Origin: Ulota crispa
Lineage: Eukaryota; Streptophyta; Bryopsida; Orthotrichales; Orthotrichaceae
Reading direction: 5' to 3'
Length of the DNA stretch: 64,000 nt
Assembly (NCBI GenBank): GCA_963920765.1
Contig: OY987248.1
Location: 9,644,539 to 9,708,538, forward strand
Positions 37,901-49,800 of this stretch are shown here, piece by piece; within the stretch, counting starts at the first letter, position 1, and the number at the start of each line of letters is the position of its first letter. A program made the position numbers and the translations under genes. The notes under the pieces were generated by a model. That model made no database searches. It was not told the origin of the DNA and saw only the letters and a program-made list of their open reading frames with translations.

Positions 37901-38192
37901 TAGGGGCACAATTTCAAAATAATTTGTAAACTTTTGTGATTATTTTTGGTTTGGATATTGCTTGATTTAGATACATCTCATTAAAGGTTAGTTAACTTTA
38001 AAAACATTTAAAGGCCTCTCCAAAACAAGCCTAAATAAAAAAAAGTTAGCAAAGGGGATGGCAATTTTGGAGAGACCTCTAAAATTTTTAAAAGTTAGCC
38101 AACATTTAATGTGATGTATCCAAATTAATCAATGTGAGTCCAAACCAAAAAAATTACAAAAATTTACAAATTATTTGAAAATTGTACCTCTT
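37901..38192. mobile_element. Fold-back element with about 120-bp arms
   Basis: The left arm 37901-38022 (ggggcacaatttcaaaataa ... aaaggcctctcc) pairs with the right arm 38070-38192 (ggagagacctctaaaatttt ... gaaaattgtacctc), with a loop of about 47 bp. A run of about 23 A follows at 38200-38222. It is non-coding. Termini outside the arms are unclear. Confidence 0.6.
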
Positions 38193-38396
38193 TCTACAAA
38201 AAAAAAAAAAAAAAAAAAAAAAATTGTTTGCATGCTCCTATTTGTAATTTCACCTACTTTGTGGGGCCAAGAAAAAAAACTTAGCTTTTCTCATGAGCAC
38301 ATGGAAAATTAGTCTGCCCTTTATTTTGGCTTTGTTCATTTCCAAGGTTCTAAGCTAAGATAGGGGTTTTGAAGCCAAACCCAAATGGGAATTTAA

Positions 38397-39322
38397 CCCC
38401 TAAAGGACCATTTGTCCGTTCAACGGACAAATGGGATTTCAAGCAGGTACCTATGGCCTCAATTTTTGTTTTGATTTTTTGGATTTTTTTTGAAGATAGG
38501 AAAACACATTAGCTTTTGAGGAATCTAATTTTTATTCCAATTGATACTAGATAGCAAAAGTTATGACCAAATAAGCACAAATTTGGGGACTCTGGGCAAC
38601 AAAAAAATTCTTGTAAAAACTTGAAAAAAAAATTATTTTATTTTTCTCATAGACTGTATATTTTTCTACATCTAAAGCTTTGGTTCATTCCATTTGAACT
38701 AATTATGAGAAAGTTATGGACAATCTTGTTTTTTGGGCAATTCAAGCATCTTCTTGAAAAAATAACTTATAAACTTCATTTTTGAATGCATGTATAACAT
38801 TTTTTCAAAAAAAATTGTTGGAGAGTGTGAAGTTTGCTTTCTAGAACAATCTCACCATTGGGATTATTGCGTTTCAATTCCATTGTAGGGTTATTAGCAA
38901 TTTAAGTTTTTGTTCTATCTCATACCTTCTTCTACCAAATTTTTTTTTTCAAGAATGAAAATTAATTATTTTTTGTTGTTTTTTTCTTTTTTCTCAAGAT
39001 TACCAACTCAACATCCCACCATGCCAAAATAGAATTCCAAAATTTGTGGTGCAAAAATTTTAAGTTAAAGAATTTCAAAGTCAGATAATCTAATTAGGCA
39101 AGGTGCAAAAAAGGCTGTTTTTGACACTTTAAACAAAAATATCTTCCAATCTGTGCGGTCAAAGTTCTTGAGTTTTTTATGACACACTCCTATACCAATC
39201 TAGTACAAGATCCTATGGTCAAATATGTAAAAAGATTAATTTTTCAACTTTTTTACTCTTTGCCATAGAACTAATAGTTTTGAGTGTCTTTTGACAAAAT
39301 AAAGGCTATGGTCCTTTAGAGG
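38397..39322. mobile_element. TTAA-flanked element, long family (about 0.93 kb)
   Basis: It lies between TTAA at 38393-38396 and TTAA at 39323-39326. It begins CCCCTAAAGGACCATTTG; the reversed right end is CCTCTAAAGGACCATAG. A second, subterminal inverted pair (tgtccgttcaacggacaa) follows the left end. It is non-coding. Confidence 0.75.
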
Positions 39323-39326
39323 TTAA

Positions 39327-39828
39327 AAATTTCAAATACAATCTCTTGATAGGCAAGATTGTAAACTCTTAAACTTGCTAATCGATTGAAAGCCAAAACT
39401 TTTTCACCTTGACCTCACATTGATGTCTGTGCAATAGATTGGGCTAAGTTATAGTGTTGTGATGGTGCTAACCCTAAATTTCAAGTTGGACCAAGTAACT
39501 CCAACATCTTATTTGTGGGGTCAAGGAGAAATAGCTTTCTATTTCACATGCCAATAAATGTAAGCGTTTAAAGAGTTACCATTGGGAGATTAAACTTCGG
39601 AATTTTGAACTCACATATGAATTAAGAGACCACTATATTTAGAGAACCATTGACGCAAATAAAAATGACCAACTCCAGAATAGACGCTGATTTTTACTGT
39701 TAACCTTGGCCTCTTTCACCTTGGCCCCCACAAAAAGGTGACAGAATCAAAAAGTCCAGCGTGAGATTTAGAGCTCTCCCTGCCCCAGTTCCACCCTCGT
39801 TGTCCTGGCAGGACAGAGTAAGGTAGGA
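39327..39828. other. Spacer, no gene recognised
   Basis: Around 39590-39660 the words gggagattaaactt and agagaccac are reminiscent of the fold-back element at 11193-11575 and of 60240-60330. It may be a decayed relative. Confidence 0.3.
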
Positions 39829-40136
39829 GCACCCATAAGAGACACTGTCCTCATAATTGTCACTTCTAAAATCTTGGAAATTTTTTGGAAGTAAATAGAT
39901 GTAATAACAAGGATGTACAACACGTGAACATGAAATCTTATAAGTGGTTATGGGTACAATGGCAGTTTGCTCTTTAAAAATTCACAACTTATTCTCACGG
40001 TATCCAAATAATACATTCAAGATTGCAAACTCATTATTTTTCTGTTCCTAATAGGATCTTATAATTTGCTAGCTGATTACTAATACACAGCATGTTCAAA
40101 ACCCTTAGATTGACGCTTATGGGTGCTCCTACCTTA
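39829..40136. mobile_element. MITE, family 'TAAGGTAGGAGCAC', copy 2
   Basis: It begins TAAGGTAGGAGCACCCATAA and its reversed right end begins with the same 20 bases. Length is 308 bp. It has the same termini as the element at 18804-19255 but a largely different, shorter interior. Confidence 0.75.
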
Positions 40137-40205
40137 CGACGCTTCTGTCCGAGCTAAGCTCGGCATTGAACATGCACTTGGTTAGAGGCAATGTACGAGA
40201 AGTAC

Positions 40206-40675
40206 GAACATCTCCACCGGTCTAGGGAAATGTTGGCTCCACACCGCTGTTTGCCCGAGGCCATGGTGACTGAAGTGGCTGGGCTGGGCATCCAATCTCC
40301 ACCAATTGAGGCTGAGAAAGGAAGCAAGAGGAGTTTGTCAGCGTGATTTAGGGTACTGCTGGACCATTATAGCCTTCTAAACAACTCCATTCGCCTCAAG
40401 ACATACCATCTTCGGCAGGTTGTGGGGCCTCCGGACACACAATCTTTGCCAAGCAAGCTCGTGGGTTATGCATCTGCCAAACATGGACACTTTGCTCCGC
40501 ACTTCCATCTTGCCAAACAAATAAGCTCTCCCAACAGGTCCCTATGCTCAAGGCCTTTTTTGGCGAGGCCGGTGAGAACAAAACCTTGGCTGTGTGACCG
40601 ATGGGAGCAAAAATCGTGAATAGTGGCTCAATAGACTCGCCATTTCCCCAGCTTGGGCCATCTAGTGGAGATGCT
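40206..40675. mobile_element. GC-rich element with GARCATCTCCAC termini (hAT/PIF-like)
   Basis: The left end is GAACATCTCCACCGGTC and the reversed right end is GAGCATCTCCACTAGAT, a terminal motif common in plant MITEs of the hAT and PIF/Harbinger groups. The 470-bp interior is clearly GC-richer than the flanks. ORFs at 40396-40704 and 40422-40619 show no domain. No target-site duplication was found. Confidence 0.5.
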
Positions 40676-41362
40676 CTAAGGTAGTCTGCTTGTGAATAGA
40701 CCATCTAAGCAAAAGTGAGCTTTTGTGAAAAAATCAGGGCAAATTGGGAAAATGGAAATATTTTCGGTAGAAAGTCAAAGAAGAGACAATTGTGTGGCCA
40801 TTTATTTTGAAACTTTCTGAGTTGGTATGAATTAATTACAATTTATCAAAGCAAAAGTGCATAGGGTAGCTATTCTTGATCATAGGTGGTAGCATTCATG
40901 ATGCAAAGGCGGCTTGTAAATGGAGCACATAATTCCTAAAAGAGACCACTTTAAAGTCAAGAATGCTCCAATAAGGCTTTTAAAGCGTGCAAGCACCCAT
41001 TCAATATTCTAATACTCAAATCATGATTGAGAACAAGTTTTCATTTATTTTAGTATGACATATCTGTGTTTTATTGAAAGACAAATCTGAACACAGTTAT
41101 GACCAATAAGCACACAAAACAATGGCTCATGTCACTCTCTTAAGTTCCTAAAATAGTGCACGCACAAGTATAATTTTTGAACATAAAAAATGTGATCCCT
41201 TTAAGAACCTTTGTGCATTGTTTTTGTGACCCTACATGGTCCGTTCCAAATGGATGGACCAAATTTGAGCAGAATACCTTACCGGCATTTAGTTACAAGC
41301 TAGCTAGTTGATTTTGAGAATTGTTGAATTGAATTCAAAAGTTTAGGAAAAAAACCAGCCAT
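40676..41362. other. AT-rich spacer, nothing recognised
   Basis: No ORF with a domain and no clear repeat were found. Confidence 0.35.
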
Positions 41363-41366
41363 TTAA

Positions 41367-42292
41367 CCAATAAAGGACCATTGTCCCTTCAAGGGACAAG
41401 TTGGACTTTAGGCATGTATCTATGGCTAAACTACTTTGTATGATTTTCTGAAACTTTTATTGTAGGTGGAGAATTCAAATATCTATTTGGGCATCTAATT
41501 TTTTTCTTCATTCATATATTTGATGAAGAAGTTATACATGAATTTATGAATTTTTGGGGAGGAATGCTTGTCTAGGCAGTCCAAAATTTTTTTAATTACA
41601 TTTTTTTAAATAAAAATTTGAACTTGGTTCTTTAGATTTTTTTATACATGAAAAGCTTTAAATTATTCAATTTCAATCAATGATGAAAGTTATGAGGAGT
41701 TTTTGTTTGCGGGCAATTATGGATTCTCTACTCTAAAATGAACTTTGAAATCCTTTATTTTACTCAATTTTCAATAATTTGGAAAAAAATTAAACTAAAG
41801 GAAGTAGATTGTTTATCACAACATTATGACCAATGGGATTTGCATTTTTCATTTCAATAATTAAATTCTTAACAATTTTGTGTCTTGACTCATTTTCTAC
41901 TTCTTTTTACTTACTGATTTTCCCCATGTGTTGTATGGTTCCCATTGATTTGGAAATTCTCCCACACATACCTAACTTGATCTCCTAGATGGATAAAATA
42001 AAGCACAACTTTGGGTAGAGCAATTTTTTTGTTACAAGAGTGGTCAGAGGCTTTTGAAATTTTTGGGCAGCATGGAAAAAAACTTTTTTTTTTCAATTTA
42101 GATGTATGTATCTCACTCCTCTCCATGTGGAATGAGCTAACTTTTTTCCCACAAGTACCTCTTCTAGTCTGGGGCAAGACCCTATGGTTGGATTTCCCAA
42201 AAACAAAATATAAAATCCCTTTTTCCTAAACCTCCTAGAAGTGGCAGATTCTAGAGATTTTCATAGAAAAAAAGGGCTTGGTCCTTTAGGGG
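41367..42292. mobile_element. TTAA-type element, long family (about 0.93 kb)
   Basis: TTAA at 41363-41366 is followed by CCAATAAAGGACCATTG. The reversed right end is CCCCTAAAGGACCAAGC, followed by a one-base-changed CTAA at 42293-42296. The interior, reversed, matches 58273-59198 and 25332-26116 (agagtagagaatccata region at 41725-41745). Confidence 0.7.
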
Positions 42293-42460
42293 CTAAGGGG
42301 AAAAACAAGACGATATTCTTTATTTCTATAGGCTTAGCCAAAAGTATACTCTAGACAACCGGTTGGCTCAAGAGAATGTAGGATATTGGCCGGTTGAGCT
42401 AGAAAAACTTCTTGGACAATGACAAAGAGGCACTCAAAGCATCTCCTGCAGCATGTTTAA

Positions 42461-43101
42461 CCCCTAAATGCCCAAGGCACCCAATTTGGGTGTTTACAAA
42501 ACTTTGAAGACAAATAAAATCTTATCAAATCACTATTTTTGGTATTTTCTTTTGAGCACAAGTTTGTTTTGAAGTCTATTTTCAACATCAAAAATCTGAT
42601 TTTGAAAATGAATGTTCATGATTTTTCTATTCAAGATTTTGTACAAGGGGGTCCACCACAATCTTGAGTTTTCTAGTGTTGGAAGATCTTGAAAATGAGC
42701 CTCAAATACACTAGAGCTTGGAGAAAAATGCGCATTAGAAATCCATTTAAAAAAAATAGGGGAGTAGATTTTGAAAGCCGTACATTGGTTGAGGTTAAGC
42801 ATGTAATGACCTTAAACCTCATATTTTTTTGATGACCAACTTTTTAGATTTGACATGTGAAATGAAGATTAGAAAACTTCAAGTCACTTTTGCAGTTTTA
42901 ACACTCTCATGTTCAAACGTTATAATCTTTCAAAATATAAGTAATATTGTTGTGTTTTCTTTTTCCATGTAATCTCTAACATGTCAAGTTTAAATCTATC
43001 CAGTTACAGTTCAAAAAAACTTGATCAAATTTATGAAAAGATTGGTTGTTCACTTTCCTGAAAATACCAAGAAGTTTAGAAAGGCCTTGGGCATTTAGGG
43101 G
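42461..43101. mobile_element. TTAA-flanked element with perfect 17-bp TIR, 641 bp
   Basis: It lies between TTAA at 42457-42460 and TTAA at 43102-43105. Both ends read CCCCTAAATGCCCAAGG inward, with no mismatch over 17 bases, which suggests a fairly recent copy. It is non-coding. This is the cleanest example of the TTAA family in the window. Confidence 0.85.
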
Positions 43102-43105
43102 TTAA

Positions 43106-43805
43106 AGAAGCACCTGGAAACTAGGTTTGGAGGGGATAGGAGTAGCAAGTACTAGTGAGAACAGGCCTTCAAGGGCAGTTTCAATTATGCCCCACGTCCC
43201 AAGTTCCACTAAAATCTGAGAATGTAATTGGTGTAGAGTCAAAAGTTGGGACTTGGTGCTTCACACTACATCCCAAGTTCCACATGCAGTAGTACCTGGC
43301 TAAGATGAACCTGCATAAGAAAAATGCTTGGATAAGATCACTGTCCCTGACATGGAAGTAACCCAACAAGTTCAGTGTTGGGGAGCTGCAAGGGACATTT
43401 AGCTACAATGAATGCTCTCTTAAGATGAAATGAATATTCTATCCGGATACCTTCATCTTAGCTAGGCACTAGTGTACCACACTCCCACTTGCTTACATGG
43501 CAGCACTTTTTGAAAATTTTGACATCAAATAAAGTGAGACTTCACTCCAAATTTGGATTGACCATTTTGTTATAGTAGACCCAACTTGCAGCCCAAGTCT
43601 CATCAATATTTGTGCATAAAATATTCATGGCTATGTTTAGCACTGCTTTTTTGCCCTCGACGCTGGGAATGGGATCTGGCGTTGCGGTGGGAATAAAGTT
43701 AGCGCAGATGGGACGTGGGACGTAGTCTGAACCGGCCCTCAGTTATGTTAGTAGCAGTTTCTGGGGAAAGCAAGGATTTGCTGCGACGTCGGAGAGAGTG
43801 GTGGC
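43106..43805 (+). promoter_or_regulatory. Upstream region of the GNAT gene
   Basis: AT-rich until about 43640, then a GC-richer leader runs into the ATG at 43806. The promoter probably lies within the last few hundred bases. No TATA motif was chosen with confidence. Confidence 0.3.
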
Positions 43806-46800
43806 ATGGCATCGAATGCTGCAGCGGGCAGTGGGAGCACCCGGAGTAATAAGGAATTTGAGGCGACGGAAGAAAGCGCGCACACGGGGCTGAGCTCAGT
43901 GGGAGCTGGAATGAAGACGCGCCAGGTAGCACCCGAGGATGCCGAGGAACTGGCACGCAAATGTTACGATTCGTTTCTGGAGTTCAATGAGAGTGTGGGC
44001 ATCCCGCAGCGTTTGCATTTCAGCAGCGTTGAATCGGCGATTGAGTTGATGACGTTCATGGCGTCCAGTGCCGCCGTGTATGGCGTGGTGGCGGTGGAGG
44101 AGCACTCCGGTGCCATCATGGCGGGCGGCTTCATCACTCCAGGTCCTTCCCTCCTTCTCGTCTGTCTAAATTCTCCCCCTTTCCGCAACTGTGAGCTATG
44201 TCCCTGCGCGTCCAGCAGCGTGCTCTTCTAAACGTCCTCTGTGAAGGGACTGAATTGGGACTGAATTGGGACTAAGGTAGACAGACCCATACCCGACCGT
44301 TTAAGGGTTCGGGTACCTCAAGGTCTTGAAAAATTCTGTAGGGCTAGCCTTTCAACAAGCTATCATGGTAAGGTATTTTTGTGGAAAAAAATATAGTAGA
44401 ATATTTTATATTAACCCTTAAGTGTCGGGCTGGTCACTGTGACCAGCCCGTGTGTGCAGTGTTCTACAATGTTGCGTAGTGGTGTGGGAAGTGCGTAGTC
44501 ACTATAATATTGTTTCTAAAAGTTGTTAAATTCAACAATATGGGATGTCTTTGTGAAAATTGCAAAAAGGGCAACATGGGAGTGATGGGACCTAACATCG
44601 TATCTTTGAATCTTCTCACAATTTGGGTTACCCAAAAATATGAGTATGTTTAGTGTGTTTGTTTCTTGCCTTCTATGATACACCATGTATCTATGATCAC
44701 TTCTATAAAAAATCAAATGAAAACTGACTTTCTTTTTGTATGTAGAATGTTTTATATGACAATGTCTACCTTGTCGTTTGGGGGTTAAAGGGCAAATGTG
44801 CAGCTTTTAGGGTCCCTAGTAGCAACTCTAGACTAACCTTAAAATTGCTTGGATGTGTTCCTATAATGACACTTGTCAGTCCCAATCCCAACCCTCCCAA
44901 ACTAGCTTAACAATTGACATGTAACAGGAGTTGCTTGTGCAAGTAAAGTTCATTGCTTCATTATGGGTTCAACAATGTATGGTGAAACCTACATTCAAAA
45001 TTGGGGACCGATTGGGAATGGGTGTGTCTACCTTGGACTGTATTGGGACTATATTGGGACTGTATTGGGACTATATTGGGACTGTATTGGGACTATATTG
45101 GGACTGAATTGGGACTGTATTTGGGTATCACCCTTTTTATCCTTCCAGCATAAGCCTAGTTCTTTGGACATGGCAAGCAAGCTGCATTGCATTCCCGATT
45201 GCATTGCAAGTAGATCACCCTGAGGGGTGTTCTGCTGTTTGCAGTGTTTCTTAGGAGGTGCTCAGCAAGGTCGCCGGAAGCCGTATCAGGCGTTCCTCCG
45301 GTACTGGGATTTTACCACTTTGTCGGTAAGAATTTAGGGTAAACCGGAACAAAATGTACATTAATTCAGAGCTTTCGCAGTAGGCATGTCTTTTTGTTGC
45401 AATAAGTGGAAAGAGCTAGGGAATGGTGTAGCGTATACCTTGCGGGGAGTTTATCAAGCTTCTCGGGCTAAAATTTGGTATTTCTCATGTTACACCTGTT
45501 CTTCGCGGACATGCCCAGATGTTTCTTAGAATACATTACTACATCCTATGATTAGGTTTGGTGAAACATCTGACCAATAGTTTCAAATTCCAATTGGTTG
45601 TTTTTACCATTGCAACTGGCGGACTTTGTATCGATAGCCGGTTCTCCCCAATCATTGATACCCTCCATGGTCCTGCTATTTGCAGCTGGATAACTGGTTT
45701 AAAAGAAGCTGGAGAACTGGTTCAAGCACTTGGAGACCTCCCCCATCATAATCTTAAGCCCCTTTTTGTTGAAGATGGATCTTTGGAAATGTCCTATTTG
45801 TCATGAGCAGTACTCTCATACTGTGTTTATTTTGGACATTGGTGTGTGGGCCTCGAGCAAGTAGACCCTCTTCGTTCATGCTAGCCTTGCAAACTAGGAC
45901 CAGAGTTCTTCATCTTTAGAGTGCTCATTTCTTTAGTTGCTGGTGATGGGAAGGTTCAACTTACAAGCACGCGGTTGTAGTAGCTTAGGGCTTCTTCTTT
46001 TTGGAACTGTCACTCTCATGAAAATGGCATGTTTTCAACTACCACCAAGCTTGTGACATGAAAACTCTGAAAAAGCTGTAGATCAAAATGGAAATTCTAC
46101 AGAGAAGTCAACTTCTGGAGATTTGGTTATTTTTGTTGAATGCACTAATTTAGTGTGTGGGTTTTATAGGAGATATGTACGAAGTTGGACCCGTGTTTGC
46201 AGATAACGCGTTCAAAGGAAGAGGGGCGGCAAAAGCTGTGATGGTGTCATTGTTAGAGAAAGCCAAAAGTGCTGCTCCCAAATCTATTCGTTTGAATCAG
46301 GTAATCTCTCTCTTGTCTACTCAATTTCATTTATCTCATTATTATGGAAACTTGCTAATGCTTGAGAGCCAAGAAGGTCAAGAGCATTATGAACATGGGC
46401 ATTACAAAAGTAAAATAAATTACATTTCAAGGCATTGGAGCGGCAATGGATGCTACTTTCACAACAAGGCTCTACTTTTGAATCTCCAAACGTAGCATTC
46501 ATGATTGTATCTTGGTCATTTGTGGGTGGAACTCGTTTAGTCGTGCTCTGTGAAGGAGTTTGTAATTTTAGAGCATCTTATTTCTTATTTAGATTGCAAT
46601 TGCTTTTTGGATGAAGGAGCAATACTGTGAGTTTATTGTATTGTGATTGCTTTACCATTATGTTTCCTCTGACTTGGGTCGGTGATGGAGTGTACTTGAA
46701 CAAGATCCAATCACTGAGGTTTTGTTTAATTAAACTGAAGTGGAGGTTTGTAATGGAAACTACTTCCCTCACCATTATGAAGTTTGTAGATGTAATTTCT

Positions 46801-49800
46801 TATCATGAAGCTCTACTTTCATGTTGCCTATTCCAATGCTACATGAGGATAACATTATGTGATACAACCACGCTCTTTATAACTGATGAGTGACTATCAC
46901 TTCTTAAAAAATGGGCTCCATTTAAATTATGGATTATTATCTAGCTAGTTGGTTTCTAAAGGACAGAAGGGTAGTCTAGATTTTGAAAATGTAATGGTGT
47001 ATTATAAAAATGCAATTCAATGCTTAGTACATGAAAGTTGTAAGTTGTGACTCATAGATCACATCCAGATGGTTTGATCTACCTTTAAATTAACCAATAT
47101 TTATCAATAACTCTAAAATTATTGAATTCAAAGCTATTCCTCAATTTTGATTAAAGGTTCCTTTTCAATAAATATTACGAGGTTCAAAAAATAAAATAAA
47201 ATAAAAACTAAACTAATGCTCTAAATATTGTCATTTATAGATTTTTAATTTTTTTTTCTTAATTGGAGTTATTATTCTCCCAAATACATCTTGGAACTAG
47301 AAAAGAGTATTGTTTTAAAAGTGAAACAAGCTTGTATTACTCTAAAGCATGGAAGAAAAACGTGTTGATGTCTATACCTGTCCAAATGCTTGAAAATTAA
47401 CGCAAGAATTTAAAAATATAGATGAAACAACTTTGGTATGCTTGTGAAGACTTGAGACATGTTTGCATCCATTTGTTGTTCAAAATTTGAGCTTGTGGTT
47501 ATCCAAGGATTTATAGTGGTTTTGCAAGCCTAATAGCTTGTAGGCTCTTGTGTTGTGAAGGTGTGTGCCAATGCGACTGGTTTTGCACTATATGCAAGTT
47601 TGGGGTTTGTGCCAAAAGAGTGTTGGATAGATTTTGAGGGTTGTGTGACAAGTGAGCAAGCACTGTTTGCAAACCACTCTATTGGGTACCAACCACTCCT
47701 AGGTAACTTCATCATTATTGACCCTTCTTTGTGAATTAAAAAAATAAAAAATAAATCCATTCAAAGTAGATGCATTTGGTCAATCATGGTACTTTTCTAT
47801 AGGTTTTACTGAAAAAAATGTAGAATGTGGTTATTTTATGCTTCTAAAATGATTCATTTAAGCTTGTTTAGAGAAGGAACGTGTTGCTCTTTGCCAAAGT
47901 TAGTTCCTTAAGCATCCACACTTGTATTGCAAATTACTGGGTTGAGAGGACTTTTGGATGAACAGGGAACAATTAATGCATGAATATGTCATGACATTCT
48001 TTTTGGCACGACAAAATTTGTAATTTTCTTATGCACAATAATTCCTTCAAGTACAAGATTTTCTTCCACAAATAGTAGACTAAATAACAAATGGTGAAGA
48101 ATCTATTTGCTTTTGCAAACAAGGGGATTTGTCATTGGTTGAATATTAATGTACCTAATTGGACAAGTGAAGGAGACATGTAGTCATCATTGGAACCAAA
48201 AAACATAGTGTTCCTTTGTGATGAAGTTTTTGAGGTCAAGTGAAAGTGCCTTCAGTATTTGAACTATAAGTGGAAAGGTAAACTTAAAAACTCATTTAGT
48301 CAACTATTATCTAGGTTCAAATCATATATTTGATACCAAATATTGTAAGACATAGTTTCTTCTTTTTTGTGGGTATATTGTTGCTACCTTCTTTGAAGCT
48401 ATTTAGATGATTCATTTAAACATGTATATACATAGGAACAGCCACTATTGGCCATTTAGGCACTTAGAAGTGGGTACACGATGTGCTAAGGCCATGGCAG
48501 ACTACCTCACAACCAAATACTCTGCAAGCTTGGGATTTCAACATCAAGTGGGTTTGATGGTGTCAAGCACATGAAAATGAAGCAGGAGTGCATGTCCGGA
48601 GAATGGAGGATGCCGATGTGAAAGCTTGCAACAACCTCCACATCAAAACCAACGGACTTGGGCGGGAGCAAGAAATACGAATGCTTATCTCAAATGCATG
48701 GGTTGCCATTCAAGATGGAGAACTCTTGTATGTTCCCAAACCTTGATAAAGCTCACAAGATAGCAACATGCTATAAATCTAAATTGCTCTTCCTCTCTTT
48801 TGTAATCTAGACTTGCACATCATGTTGTTGGCATGTTTGGAATAACTTTTTGTGCTTTCCAACAAAATTCTAACACACCAAGAAACATTCAAAGACTCTA
48901 ATAGATGTATATCACTAATTATGGACTATCCAAAGTCCTTAAACAATAGTGTGAAAATAAAAGATTATGCATATGTGCAAAGCAGAGGGAGATCTTCCAA
49001 AATTTTGTATTATTTTGTATAAGGTTTGGGAGATCTCCAATTATTTTTGTATAGCTTATTATTCTTCAAATATAGCATAATGCTTTTTGTGTGCACAATC
49101 TTCATCTCATTTAGAAATTGCTAAAGAGAGTAGTAAAAGCTACTTACATGAAGGAGCTTGTAGAAGAGATTGAGGCATTGACCAATTTGCAAATATCATG
49201 CATGGTCTCTACAATGAATGTGACATTTTTTGAATCTTTACATTTCACTAGTAGAAAAGAGGGGTGAAGCATGTAAATTTAGAGGTTGATGCAAGATAAA
49301 GTACAACCTAAGAAGATCCTAGAAACAAGAATCTTCATGTTTGCAAGGGTGTTTTATGTTTCTTCATGCCTTGATTCAAAACCTTGTACAAAATTCATAA
49401 AGCACCCAATGGTTAAACAAGTCACATAGTTGAACAAATAGACAAAATGAACTTTCTAAGCATACTTGAATGTACTTCATTCATGAGCTCCTGTTGTAAT
49501 AAATGTTTGAAATCATTCATTCTCCACTTTAAAATGAGCTGCACAATTGAGGAATCAAAGAGTGTTATATAAAGTACATGTCTTTGTCTTATTGCATTTT
49601 TTGTTTCACCTACCTTGTTTTTTAGAAATGGTTAGTGAGTGCACTTCTTGATCACGTGAACTTTCAATGGCACCTTTGCTTGTTGTTATATCAACGCTTT
49701 GTCTAGATAGTTTACAAAAATGCTATCAAAGTTTGCAAGTAGGATGGTAGGTACAATTTCTGTTGATGCCCTATCCTACCCAGGTCTATACCGATGCATG

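Noticed and set aside
48430..48570. Coding-like stretch in intron 3 of the GNAT gene
   Set aside because: Exons 3 and 4 already join in phase, and including it would require splice sites and phases that do not fit.
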